From: Comamonas thiooxydans
GTDB taxonomy: Bacteria > Pseudomonadota > Gammaproteobacteria > Burkholderiales > Burkholderiaceae_C
Direction of reading: 5' to 3'
DNA: 64,000 nt
Assembly: GCF_002157685.2 (NCBI RefSeq)
Contig: NZ_AP026738.1
Coordinates: forward strand, 1,798,001-1,862,000
The position numbers and the translations under genes were made by a program. Below, piece by piece: positions 25,691-34,707 of the stretch (positions within the stretch are counted from its first letter, which is position 1; each line of letters opens with the position of its first letter). Below the pieces are notes generated by a model. The model had not been told where the DNA came from and did no database searches. It was given only the letters and a program-made list of their open reading frames with translations.

Positions 25691-25735
25691 GATAGCCATC
25701 AGCGCTTTGAACGTAAGCGTCTGAGGGGATTCGAG
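25686..25735. repeat. Degenerate intergenic repeat
   Basis: TTTTTGATAGCCATCAGCGCTTTGAACGTAAGCGTCTGAGG carries the GATAGC...GCGCTT...AAGCG arrangement also seen, more or less decayed, at 15898, 16468 and 26878. Confidence 0.4.
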
Positions 25736-25742
25736 TATTAAT

Positions 25743-26861
25743 TCAGGATGACGGCCGAGGATGTTTGTCAGAGCCTGAGTCTGAAAGACGCGCAAGCGCC
25801 TGCGCCAGCAGCGCTATCGAGCGTGGGGCACATCCCTCGGCATCGTTGCTGATGGTCACAAAAGCGGGTTGACCGGCACCGGTGATGCCGGCAATCGTGC
25901 GGGCCAGCCGCTCCCGGGTATGCAGATCCTCGCTGAGGATCTCGTTGAACGGCTGGTGCTTCTTCTGGGCATCGGCATAGCCATAGGCGCCAAAGATACG
26001 ATTCAGATTCCAGCGGCACACCAGCGGCCCGGGCCATAGCGCACGCAGCATGTCGAGTTGCGCCTCGATGGGCGGCATCTTGCCGTGCAAGCCCAGACAG
26101 AAGGTGGCGCCATGGGTCTTGAGCGTGCGGGTCAGCGCCGGGGTCAGCAGCTCGGGGTCTCTGACCTCGACGGCAACGACGACCTGCGGATGTGCTTGCA
26201 GCGCCTGTTTCACGGCGGACAGCAGCAGGTCCAGCTTGTCCATCAGCAGGCCAGGGCGGCTGAGCAGACTCCAGGGCAGGGGGCTGAGCTGAAAGACCAG
26301 AACGCCCAGCTTGCTGCCCAGCCCTTCGAGAGTAGGCTGCACAAAATGCTCTATGGCCAGGTTGGGGTCGAGAAACGCCGGGTTGCTCTCGCGCGGCTTG
26401 CCTTCCTCGCTGCGTACCTGGGCATCGGTGATACCGGCCGGGCATTTGACGACAAAGCGAAAGTCAGCATCGACCTGAGCAGCAAATGCGGCATATTGGC
26501 TGGCCGTCAGCGGTCGCCAGAAGGTGCGGTCGACACAGACGGTGCGCAGCAGCGGGTGCTGGTGATAGGCCGTCAGACCTTTTTTGGCCAGCACGCTGCT
26601 GTCGTACGCACCATCCCAGACCAAGTCTTCCCAGCCCGGGTAGGACCAGGTCGAGACGCCCATGCGCAGCAGGGGAGGCAACTGTGCGGCCAGGTCCTGG
26701 TACTGCGCAGCTGCAGAGGCCAGAGAAATAGCACCGCGCCTGGGTTTGCGTTCAACTGTGTCATCGGCCTGCGGCGCTTCTTCAGTCCGAGCCTTGCCGG
26801 TACCGTCTCCGGGTGGAGGCAGCTCATCGGCAAAAAAATCGTCCTGGAAGGTGTCGGGCAT
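25743..26861 (-). CDS. DUF72 (YecE-like) family protein
   Basis: A 372-residue cytoplasmic protein. After an ~60-residue charged N-terminal extension comes the DUF72 TIM-barrel: RMGVSTWSYPGWEDLVWDGA, TVCVDRTFWRPLTASQYAAF and FRFVVKCPAGITDA. Later motifs are HGKMPPIEAQL and VCRWNLNRIFGAYGYADAQ. The activity of the family is unknown. The N-terminal extension is longer than in typical members. Confidence 0.85.
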   Translation of the reverse strand: MPDTFQDDFFADELPPPGDGTGKARTEEAPQADDTVERKPRRGAISLASAAAQYQDLAAQLPPLLRMGVSTWSYPGWEDLVWDGAYDSSVLAKKGLTAYHQHPLLRTVCVDRTFWRPLTASQYAAFAAQVDADFRFVVKCPAGITDAQVRSEEGKPRESNPAFLDPNLAIEHFVQPTLEGLGSKLGVLVFQLSPLPWSLLSRPGLLMDKLDLLLSAVKQALQAHPQVVVAVEVRDPELLTPALTRTLKTHGATFCLGLHGKMPPIEAQLDMLRALWPGPLVCRWNLNRIFGAYGYADAQKKHQPFNEILSEDLHTRERLARTIAGITGAGQPAFVTISNDAEGCAPRSIALLAQALARLSDSGSDKHPRPSS

Positions 26862-26877
26862 GTCGCAATAATTCTAA

Positions 26878-26938
26878 TGAAATTGGCCTTTTGTGCTTGC
26901 TCATCAAGGGAAAGCAGCTATGGAAAGCATAGTTTTTA
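26878..26938. repeat. Degenerate intergenic repeat
   Basis: TTGGCCTTTTGTGCTTGCTC, CATCAAGGGAAAGCAGCTATGG and a terminal TTTTTAA. It shares TGTGCTTGC[C/T]CATCAAGGG with 16468-16512 and fits a decayed palindrome. Confidence 0.5.
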
Positions 26939-27039
26939 AGGTTTGCTTGCACTTATGCTGGATATCGAGGGCAGTGTGGCTGCATGCCTATGGCAAACTC
27001 ATTGGCTTCCTGTGTTGAACGCCGTGGGGCGAATATCGA

Positions 27040-29421
27040 ATGCAAAAAATCATTGGTCAGATTGCTCAAGAACTGAATGTCAAGCCGCAGCAGGTGAGCG
27101 CGGCTGTGGAGTTGCTCGATGGCGGCGCCACGGTTCCGTTTGTGGCCCGCTACCGCAAGGAGGCCACGGGCGGTCTGGACGATACGCAACTGCGCACGCT
27201 GGACGAGCGCCTGACCTATCTGCGCGAGCTGGACGACCGCCGCGAGACGGTGCTCAAGGCCATTGACGAGCAGGGAAAACTGACGGATGTGCTGCGCCTG
27301 GCGATTGCCAATGCGCCAACCAAGCAGGAGCTGGAGGACATTTATCTGCCCTTCAAGCAAAAGCGCCGTACCAAGGGCCAGATTGCCAAGGAATTCGGCA
27401 TCGAGCCGCTGGCGGACAAGCTGTTTGCCGACCCCACACTGGACCCGCACAAGGAAGCCGAGGCTTTCTGCAAGCCCGCGACGACACTGGACGACGGCAA
27501 GCCCGGCCCTGACTTCAGCACCACCTTTGCCGTGCTGGACGGCGTACGCGACATCCTGTCCGAGCGCTGGGCCGAAGACCCGGCACTGGTGCAGAAGCTG
27601 CGCGAATGGCTATGGGATGAAGGCTTGCTCAAGTCCAAGAAGGTCGAGAGCAAGAACGAAAACGACCCCGAAGTCGCCAAGTTTCGCGACTATTTCGAGT
27701 ACGACGAGCCCATTGGCCGCGTGCCTTCGCACCGGGCCCTGGCCGTGTTTCGCGGTCGCGCGCTGGAGGTTCTCGAAGCCAAGCTGGTCCAGCCGCTGGA
27801 GCCTGAACCGGGCCAACCCAGCCTTGCTGAAGGCAAGATCGCGCTGCACTTGGGCTGGAGCCATGCCAAGCGTGCTGCTGACGATCTGATTCGCAAATGC
27901 GTTGCCTGGACATGGCGTGTGAAGCTGAGCCTGTCCACTGAGCGCGACCTGTTCAGCCGCCTGCGCGAAGACGCCGAGAAGGTGGCCATCAAGGTGTTTG
28001 GCGACAATCTGCGTGACCTGTTGCTGGCGGCGCCCGCCGGCCAGCGTGCCGTGATCGGCCTGGACCCCGGCATTCGCACCGGCGTCAAGGTGGCCGTGGT
28101 GGACAGCACCGGCAAGCTGGTGGATACGACCACCATCTATCCGCACGAGCCGCGCCGCGACTGGGATGGCTCGCTGGCCGTGTTGGCCAAGCTGGTTGAA
28201 AAGCACAACATCAATCTGATTGCCATCGGCAACGGAACGGCCAGCCGCGAGACCGACAAGCTGGCGGCCGACCTCATCAAGATCGCCACCAAGGCCGACA
28301 AGAAGATCGACAAGGTGGTGGTGAGCGAGGCCGGCGCCTCGGTCTATTCGGCCAGCGAGTTTGCGGCGCAGGAAATGCCCGATATCGACGTGAGCCTGCG
28401 TGGTGCGGCATCGATTGCCCGCCGCCTGCAGGATCCGCTGGCCGAGCTGGTCAAGATCGATCCCAAGAGCATTGGCGTGGGCCAGTACCAGCACGATGTG
28501 AACCAGAGCGAGCTGGCGCGCCAGCTGGATGCCGTGGTCGAGGATTGCGTGAACTCCGTGGGAGTGGACTTGAACACCGCTTCGGCTCCGCTGCTGACGC
28601 GCGTCTCAGGCCTGTCGGGTTCGGTCGCCAAGTCGGTGGTGCGCTGGCGCGATGCCAACGGCTCGTTCAAGAACCGCAAGCAGCTGATGGAAGTGGCCGG
28701 TCTGGGCGCCAAGACTTTCGAGCAGGCCGCAGGCTTTCTGCGCATTCGCGGTGGCGACAATCCGCTCGATATGACAGGCGTTCACCCCGAAACCTATCCT
28801 GTGGTGGAGCAGATCATTGTCTCTACCGGCAAGCCCGTGGACCAGATCATGGGTCGTGGCGAGGTGCTCAAGTCTTTGAAGCCTGAACAGTTTGCCAATG
28901 AAAAATTTGGTGCCGTGACCATCAAGGACATTCTGGGCGAGCTGGAGAAGCCCGGCCGTGATCCGCGTCCCGACTTTGTCGTCGCCCGCTTCAATGATGG
29001 CGTGGAGGACATCAAGGACCTAGAGGAAGGCATGACGCTGGAGGGCACGGTCAGCAATGTGGCCCAGTTCGGCGCCTTCGTGGACCTGGGCGTGCATCAG
29101 GATGGACTGGTGCACGTGAGCCAGATGAGTCACAAGTTCATCGAAGATGCGCGTGAAGTGGTCAAGACCGGGCAGATCGTCAAGGTCAAGGTGCTGGAAG
29201 TCGATGTGGACCGCAAGCGCATCAGCCTGACCATGAAGCTGGATGCAGCGCCTGCGCGCCGCGACGGCCCGCGCGACAACCGCTTTGAAGGCGCTGGCCG
29301 TGGCAACAGCTACGGCGCCGGCAACCGTGGTGGCTATGCGCAACCCCAGCGTGGCAACCAGCCTACACAGCAAAACGCCATGGCATCAGCCTTTGCGAAG
29401 TTGCAGGGACTGAAGAAATAA
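27040..29421 (+). CDS. tex: Tex-family transcription accessory / RNA-binding protein
   Basis: A 793-residue protein with the full Tex architecture: helical N-terminus (QELNVKPQQVSAAVELLDGG, VPFVARYRKEATGGLDD), a YqgF/RuvC-like domain (VIGLDPGIRTGVKVAVVD), helix-hairpin-helix elements (VGVDLNTASAPLLTRVSGLS) and a C-terminal S1 RNA-binding domain (EGTVSNVAQFGAFVDLGVHQ). A Gly/Arg/Asn-rich tail follows. Tex acts in transcription and RNA metabolism; family length is usually about 770-790. Confidence 0.95.
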   Translation: MQKIIGQIAQELNVKPQQVSAAVELLDGGATVPFVARYRKEATGGLDDTQLRTLDERLTYLRELDDRRETVLKAIDEQGKLTDVLRLAIANAPTKQELEDIYLPFKQKRRTKGQIAKEFGIEPLADKLFADPTLDPHKEAEAFCKPATTLDDGKPGPDFSTTFAVLDGVRDILSERWAEDPALVQKLREWLWDEGLLKSKKVESKNENDPEVAKFRDYFEYDEPIGRVPSHRALAVFRGRALEVLEAKLVQPLEPEPGQPSLAEGKIALHLGWSHAKRAADDLIRKCVAWTWRVKLSLSTERDLFSRLREDAEKVAIKVFGDNLRDLLLAAPAGQRAVIGLDPGIRTGVKVAVVDSTGKLVDTTTIYPHEPRRDWDGSLAVLAKLVEKHNINLIAIGNGTASRETDKLAADLIKIATKADKKIDKVVVSEAGASVYSASEFAAQEMPDIDVSLRGAASIARRLQDPLAELVKIDPKSIGVGQYQHDVNQSELARQLDAVVEDCVNSVGVDLNTASAPLLTRVSGLSGSVAKSVVRWRDANGSFKNRKQLMEVAGLGAKTFEQAAGFLRIRGGDNPLDMTGVHPETYPVVEQIIVSTGKPVDQIMGRGEVLKSLKPEQFANEKFGAVTIKDILGELEKPGRDPRPDFVVARFNDGVEDIKDLEEGMTLEGTVSNVAQFGAFVDLGVHQDGLVHVSQMSHKFIEDAREVVKTGQIVKVKVLEVDVDRKRISLTMKLDAAPARRDGPRDNRFEGAGRGNSYGAGNRGGYAQPQRGNQPTQQNAMASAFAKLQGLKK

Positions 29422-29431
29422 TCTCCTACCG

Positions 29432-29467
29432 GGCCGCCATTTAATTCACATTACAGGCGGCCTTTTT
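29432..29467 (+). terminator. Rho-independent terminator after tex
   Basis: GGCCGCC and GGCGGCC pair across a 17-base A/T-rich loop and are followed by TTTTT. Confidence 0.75.
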
Positions 29468-29482
29468 CGTGGGAGCACATCA

Positions 29483-30730
29483 ATGCGCAAAGCGAGAGGG
29501 CGGGTGATACTGCCGGCCACAGGGGTGGCAATCTTGGTGGTCTTTATCGGCGCCAAGATGGCATCGCGCGGCTGGATATCGTTGGACAGAATCAAAAACA
29601 AGGCCCATGCCCAGCAGCCTGCAGCCTTGGTCTGGCCACTAGCCCTGGCGCCAGAGAGCGATGACTTTTGTCATACCGTCAAGCTCAATCTTGCCCAGGT
29701 TGACAAGGCCCAGGAAGAGGGCATCAACATAGATCAGCAGCGGCGCTGCATCACGCGTGCTGCGATGGCAGAGCATGAGATGGTCAAAGTGCGTCACGCT
29801 GCCGCTCGCAAGCAGCACGAGAGCCAGCGCGCGGAGCAAGTGCAGATCGAGCAGGTGGTGGATCAACAGATCGCTTCTGGTGAAATCGCTCTTCAGAACC
29901 TGATGCAGGCTCGCGCCGGCAGGACAACACAGATTGCGACGGCCTTGTTGCCGGCGGCCCATAAGCCTATCCAGCCGATGCCGAAACCGCCTTCTCAGCT
30001 GTTTGTTTCAATGAGCTATCAGAGCGGGGATCTGAAACTCAATGCCTTTGTCACCCCGGACCCCGGAGATGGGAGGAAGCAGCCTTTGATGGTCTGGCTG
30101 ACGGGGGGAGATACCAATAGCCTGGACGACTTCTGGAGCGAAGGGCCAGCCGCCAACGATCAAAGCGCCAGCGCTTTTCGTAAGGCTGGCATGGCGATGC
30201 TGTTTCCCACATTGCGCGGCGGCAATGACAATCCCGGCCGGCGTGAGTATTTCTGGGGGGAGGTGCAGGATGTGGCCGCAGCCATCCTGCAGGCTGCGCA
30301 ACTGCCTTATGTCGACCCGGCACGCATCTATCTCGGTGGGCACAGTACCGGAGCCACGCTGGCTTTGCTGACGGCGACGGCAGGCTTGCCAGTTCAGGGG
30401 GTGTTCGCGTTTGGTCCGGTGGACGAGATCGGCGGCTATGGCTGGCCCGTGAAATGGGGCTTGATCTCGGCGGATGAAAAGCGCTTGCGTTCGCCCGTCT
30501 ACTGGCTGCATGCCATAAAGAGCCCGACATGGATCATCGAGGGCAGCAAGAGCCCCGGCAATATCAACAGCCTTGACAATATGTGCGCCACACGAAAATC
30601 GAATCAGCTGCATTGTGTCTCGGTTCAGGGGGCTGACCACTTTTCCGTGTTACAACCCCTGACACGCAAGCTTGCCAGCCAGTTGGTCATGGGCCAGCCA
30701 GTGCAACTGAATAGAGATGAAAAGCTCTGA
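29483..30730 (+). CDS. Membrane-anchored alpha/beta hydrolase-like protein
   Basis: A 415-residue protein. Residues ~7-28 are a hydrophobic anchor; residues ~60-150 form a charged, Gln-rich helical region likely to be coiled coil. The C-terminal ~260 residues form an alpha/beta hydrolase fold: MVWLTGGDTNSLDDFW, FPTLRGGNDNPG, the nucleophile elbow GGHSTGATLALL, and a late Asp/His region ending QGADHFSVLQP. It resembles prolyl-oligopeptidase-type esterases. The substrate is unknown. Confidence 0.72.
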   Translation: MRKARGRVILPATGVAILVVFIGAKMASRGWISLDRIKNKAHAQQPAALVWPLALAPESDDFCHTVKLNLAQVDKAQEEGINIDQQRRCITRAAMAEHEMVKVRHAAARKQHESQRAEQVQIEQVVDQQIASGEIALQNLMQARAGRTTQIATALLPAAHKPIQPMPKPPSQLFVSMSYQSGDLKLNAFVTPDPGDGRKQPLMVWLTGGDTNSLDDFWSEGPAANDQSASAFRKAGMAMLFPTLRGGNDNPGRREYFWGEVQDVAAAILQAAQLPYVDPARIYLGGHSTGATLALLTATAGLPVQGVFAFGPVDEIGGYGWPVKWGLISADEKRLRSPVYWLHAIKSPTWIIEGSKSPGNINSLDNMCATRKSNQLHCVSVQGADHFSVLQPLTRKLASQLVMGQPVQLNRDEKL

Positions 30731-30796
30731 CCTTTCTATGAGCCCACTCGTGTTCATTTCCTGGTGGCGACAGCCTTGCCACTGCCTTTGATCCAG

Positions 30797-31639
30797 ATGA
30801 GCCGCGTCAAACCATTGAGCCTGTCAACGTTGCTGGAGCAGCATGTATTGCTGCCAAGCCAGCCGCGCGTCGTTGCGCTGCTGTCGAGTGAACTGCGCAA
30901 GACAGAGCCCGGCATGCGCAGCCTGGTGCAATTGTTTTCCACCGATCCGGTCCTGACCGCTCGTCTGCTGGCCGAAGCCAATGGGCCTGCGCACCTGCTG
31001 GGGCAGCGCGTACACAGCATTCCCGAAGCACTGGTGCTGCTGGCGCCGGTTCAGTTGCGGCAATTGGTGCAGAAAGCGGCTCCAGTCAGCGCATCTCATG
31101 TTTCGGCAGGCTGGAGCCTGGCGAATTTCTGGCGCTACAGCCTGGACACGGCACGCATGGCGCGCGCGCTTGCCATGTCAGTTCAGGCCAACGCCTCGCA
31201 GGCCTATGCGTTGGGACTGCTGCATGGCCTGGGAGAGCTGTTGCTGCAGGCTGCCGACCCTGACACTTTCTTCAGACTTTCCGAGTTGCTGGAGCCCATG
31301 CATCCCAAGCGCCCCCAGGTGGAAATGCAGCTGATGGGCTATTGCTCGGGGCAGATTACAGCCCATCTGGCGCGGCAGTGGAATTTTCCGGAGCAGGTCA
31401 GCGATGCCTTTCAGTTCATGCATGCGCCGATGGAGCAGCCTGTATTCGAGCCTTTGACGGGGGTGCTGCATCTGGCCATCTGGCGGGCATCGACCCGCGC
31501 ACTTAACTGGGGTGAGCGCCAACTGGCAGTGACTTTCCCTGCTGAAACTGGACTGGCGCTGAGCATGGACATCGACATGGTGCTGCGTCAGGCATCCATC
31601 GACTGGCACGCGGCAGGTTCTCTGGATGTTCAGTTTTAG
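30797..31639 (+). CDS. HDOD domain protein
   Basis: About 280 residues with the HDOD fold: LPSQPRVVALLSSELRKTEP, LFSTDPVLTARLLAEANGP, SIPEALVLLAPVQLRQLVQK and the helical block QAYALGLLHGLGELLLQAAD. HDOD proteins are non-catalytic HD relatives used in signalling, often beside two-component genes as here. A GTG at 30764 in the same frame would add 11 residues; neither start has a good ribosome-binding site, so the N-terminus is uncertain. Confidence 0.8.
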   Translation: MSRVKPLSLSTLLEQHVLLPSQPRVVALLSSELRKTEPGMRSLVQLFSTDPVLTARLLAEANGPAHLLGQRVHSIPEALVLLAPVQLRQLVQKAAPVSASHVSAGWSLANFWRYSLDTARMARALAMSVQANASQAYALGLLHGLGELLLQAADPDTFFRLSELLEPMHPKRPQVEMQLMGYCSGQITAHLARQWNFPEQVSDAFQFMHAPMEQPVFEPLTGVLHLAIWRASTRALNWGERQLAVTFPAETGLALSMDIDMVLRQASIDWHAAGSLDVQF

Positions 31640-31847
31640 GGCACCTGGGCCCCTGTGATGAGGAGTTGGCGGTCTTGAGTAGGTGTCGTCAGAAAACCGT
31701 GATTACTCAAATTGCATTTTTTCTTACGCTGAGTTGCAGTTTTAATTGCTAAAAACTATCTAATGACGCGCTGGGGAGTTTTTTTCTATATGGTGGCTTG
31801 AGCACCATCCTGAGTCCCCGGCAAGCAACTCTGGCCAGGAGAGAGAA
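31640..31847. promoter_or_regulatory. A/T-rich intergenic region before the response regulator gene
   Basis: About 200 bases, noticeably A/T-rich for this genome around 31700-31790 (runs of T and A), then GGAGAGAG before the ATG. It probably holds the promoter of the two-component operon; no clear -35/-10 pair is assigned. Confidence 0.35.
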
Positions 31848-32609
31848 ATGGACCCGAACGGTGCAAACAACTCTGGTGATGCCTTGATGCTCCGACCCAT
31901 GGCTGTGGAGCTCGGCAGTCCTTCCATGTGGCCCGATCATATGGTGGGGCAGCCCGACAAGCCCGTCAGAGTGCTGTTGGTGGACGATGATGCGCATCTA
32001 CGCATGGTGATCGCACAGGAGATCATGAATGATCGGCGCACCATGGTGGTCGCTCAGGCGGACAACCTCAAGGATGCAAGAAAAGCCATTCGTCAACATG
32101 AGTTTGATGTCATGTTGCTGGACCTGAAGCTGGGGGCTGACGATGGTCTTGAGTTGATCGAGGTGATGAAAAGCCAGCGCCCGCAGGCCGAGGTCATTGT
32201 CGTTTCGGTGGTGGAGACGGAGGAGCAGGTGTTGCACGCTTTCGAGCTGGGAGCAACCGGCTATCTGGTCAAGAACTCTTGGTTTGGCAACTATCCTCAA
32301 GCGGTGCTGCAGGTCGTCAATGGCGGTGCATCCATCACTCCCAGTCTCGCCAGGCGGCTGTTGCAGCGGTATGACAAGCGGCCGGCCACCGGGGCCGTTC
32401 CGGGGTCCGGTATGTCCGACAGGCTCTCCAGCCGCGAATGCGAGGTCTTGCGCATGGTTGCCAGTGGCAATACCAGTGCAGAGATCGGCGTGCAGTTGGA
32501 GATCAGCACCATGACGGTCAACACGCACATCAAGAACATCTATCGCAAGCTCCAGGTGCGCACTCGAGCACAAGCCGTGCGTTTCGCCTACCTGCGTGGC
32601 TGGTTCTAA
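31848..32609 (+). CDS. LuxR/NarL-family response regulator
   Basis: A 253-residue regulator with an unusual ~38-residue N-terminal extension, then a receiver domain (VRVLLVDDDAHLR, phosphoacceptor Asp92 in VMLLDLKLG, Lys in YLVKNSW). A LuxR HTH follows (LSSRECEVLRMVASGNTSAE, TVNTHIKNIYRKLQVRTRAQ). The adjacent kinase gene follows within 30 bases and should be its partner. Confidence 0.9.
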   Translation: MDPNGANNSGDALMLRPMAVELGSPSMWPDHMVGQPDKPVRVLLVDDDAHLRMVIAQEIMNDRRTMVVAQADNLKDARKAIRQHEFDVMLLDLKLGADDGLELIEVMKSQRPQAEVIVVSVVETEEQVLHAFELGATGYLVKNSWFGNYPQAVLQVVNGGASITPSLARRLLQRYDKRPATGAVPGSGMSDRLSSRECEVLRMVASGNTSAEIGVQLEISTMTVNTHIKNIYRKLQVRTRAQAVRFAYLRGWF

Positions 32610-32636
32610 GCGCCAGTGTCTGCGAACGCATTCACC

Positions 32637-33479
32637 ATGTCCTACGTCTGGCAGCTGCTTCTGTGGAGTGTTCAGCTGCTGCTGTGGCTGCCCTGGCTTT
32701 TGCAGCCTGGAGCGGTGTTCAATTCAGCTCCCTGGTGGACTGCTGCGTTAGGCGCGGCGGGCAGCATGGCGGCGGTCGTCTGGCTGTTGCCTCTGGCATA
32801 TCGCAGCGTGCTGTGGCGCAGACGTAAAAGCGCACGTCCATCGAGAGAGGTTCAGCTGGAGCGCAGGCGCATAGCGGAGGCATTGCATGATGATGTCGGC
32901 AGCCAACTGGTGCAACTGATCAGCCTGACCGGGCTCGGCACGGACCCGGCGATTCGCAGCAACGCAGAACAATGCCTGCTCGATCTAAGGCTGATTGTTG
33001 ATTCCATGGATAGCCGAAACGAGCCCTTGGGTGTCCTTCTTGCACGTTTCAGGCACAGGCTGCAACCTGTGCTGGATCATCGAGGCATGAATCTGCACTG
33101 GGATGTTTGGGACCCGGAGATGTCTGGCGATACCGGCAGTCTGCCATGCGGCGCCATGGCCGAGGAAATCATGGCAGTGGTGAAGGAGGCAGTGAGCAAT
33201 GTGCTGCAGCACACTGACGCGCTTGAACTCTGGATCACGCTGGCTGCCGACGAACAGAGGAAAAGTGCTTCAAGTGTTTCAGATGCCTCCTTTGCGCATG
33301 CTCGCCTGAGCATTGAGGATGCGGGGCCCGTCAGACCGGCTGATGGCAGGCAAATCCCGGGCGTAGCATCTGCTGGCATGGGGTGGGTCAATATGCGTCG
33401 CAGAGCGCTTGTCATGGGGGCTAAACTGAGCATCTCCGAGCGACCCGGTGGCGGTACCTCGGTCACGCTCAACTGGTGA
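32637..33479 (+). CDS. Sensor histidine kinase (HisKA_3 type)
   Basis: A 280-residue kinase with two N-terminal membrane helices (residues ~3-22 and ~36-55) and almost no periplasmic loop. The dimerisation motif RRIAEALHDDVGSQL places the phospho-His at residue 84. The ATPase part has VVKEAVSNVLQHTDA (N box), an SIEDAG segment and GMGWVNMRRRALVMGA. It has no recognisable sensor domain. An in-frame GTG at 32616 would add seven residues. It pairs with the response regulator upstream. Confidence 0.85.
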   Translation: MSYVWQLLLWSVQLLLWLPWLLQPGAVFNSAPWWTAALGAAGSMAAVVWLLPLAYRSVLWRRRKSARPSREVQLERRRIAEALHDDVGSQLVQLISLTGLGTDPAIRSNAEQCLLDLRLIVDSMDSRNEPLGVLLARFRHRLQPVLDHRGMNLHWDVWDPEMSGDTGSLPCGAMAEEIMAVVKEAVSNVLQHTDALELWITLAADEQRKSASSVSDASFAHARLSIEDAGPVRPADGRQIPGVASAGMGWVNMRRRALVMGAKLSISERPGGGTSVTLNW

Positions 33480-33528
33480 AGTCGCCGAGCTGATCGCGAG
33501 CAACGGGGCTTGCAAGCACAATGCCCAC

Positions 33529-34632
33529 ATGACGTCATCCACAAGAGCATTGCGAATCTATGCCGGTCTCAAGGCGCGGCAATCTATAGAGCGGCGGGGC
33601 TTGCAACCGGAGATGGTCAGAGTCATACCGGCGGCGGCAGGCGGTCCCAAGGGCTTGATTCTCGGACCTCTGGATCGCTTCATCTTTGGACAGTGGTTAC
33701 AGGCCAGCGCGCAGCCGGTGGATTTGATTGGTGCCTCCATCGGTGCCTGGCGCATGGCGACGGCTTGCCTGGACGCACCAGTGGAGGCCTTTGAGCGACT
33801 GGAGCGTGACTATATTGCACAGCGCTTTGATCCCCCCGAAGGGCAGAGGCGCACGCCGTCTTCGCTGGTCAGTGAGCGGTTTGCGCAGTCTCTACAGGAT
33901 TTTTACGGGGGGCGTGTGAGTGAGGTTCTGGCGAATCCGCGCTATAGGCTGCATGTGATCGCCGCCCGTGGGCTTGGCCTGCTGTCACGTGCATCGCCCT
34001 GGCGCACCCCATTGGGCTATGCGGCCGCGTTTGCCGGCAATGCATTGCATCGGGCAGCATTGGGCTGCTTGCTGGAGCGTGTGATCTTTTCCTCTTCTGC
34101 AAGCGATGCCGTGCATGCTCTTCCCTTTGGGGTTGCGGACATTCGGTCTGCTCAGACCCGGTTGACGGAGAGTAATTTCATGGATGCCTTGCGAGCCAGT
34201 TGCTCCATCCCTTTCGTGCTGGATGCCGTGCAAGACATTTCAGATGCTCCCAAGGGTGCCTATTGGGATGGTGGCATTACCGACTACCACATGCATCTGG
34301 ATTATCTGGCCTCTCGTAACGGCGATGGGGTGGTGCTATATCCTCATTTCCAGAAGGCGGTGATTCCTGGCTGGTTGGACAAGGGGCTGAAATGGCGTCA
34401 TGGACCGAGTTCGTATCTGGACTCGATGATTGTGCTAGCCCCTGATCCCGCCTGGGTGGCTTGCCTGCCGAACGCCAAGTTGCCGGATCGGCACGATTTT
34501 CTGAGCTATGGCACAGACCATGATGCGCGCGCCAAGGCCTGGAATGCCGCGGCGGCGGCCAGCCGGCAACTGGCCGATGAGTTTGCGCAGTGGCTGCATG
34601 CACCTGATCCGGGTCGAGTCGAGGCTCTATAG
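33529..34632 (+). CDS. Patatin-like phospholipase
   Basis: A 367-residue protein of the patatin fold: an oxyanion loop in IPAAAGGPKGLILG, nucleophile Ser in LIGASIGAWRMA (GxSxG), and the catalytic Asp in YWDGGITDYHM (D-G-G). No signal peptide is seen. Such proteins hydrolyse acyl esters of phospholipids or other lipids. The open frame from 33448 overlaps the kinase gene; the ATG at 33529 gives the conserved N-terminus. Confidence 0.82.
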   Translation: MTSSTRALRIYAGLKARQSIERRGLQPEMVRVIPAAAGGPKGLILGPLDRFIFGQWLQASAQPVDLIGASIGAWRMATACLDAPVEAFERLERDYIAQRFDPPEGQRRTPSSLVSERFAQSLQDFYGGRVSEVLANPRYRLHVIAARGLGLLSRASPWRTPLGYAAAFAGNALHRAALGCLLERVIFSSSASDAVHALPFGVADIRSAQTRLTESNFMDALRASCSIPFVLDAVQDISDAPKGAYWDGGITDYHMHLDYLASRNGDGVVLYPHFQKAVIPGWLDKGLKWRHGPSSYLDSMIVLAPDPAWVACLPNAKLPDRHDFLSYGTDHDARAKAWNAAAAASRQLADEFAQWLHAPDPGRVEAL

Positions 34633-34707
34633 CGCTTTTTTGCAAATTACGACAAAGCCTGACAGCAGAGGGGGGCAGAGCCAGTTGGAATTCTGGACGA
34701 GCGCACT

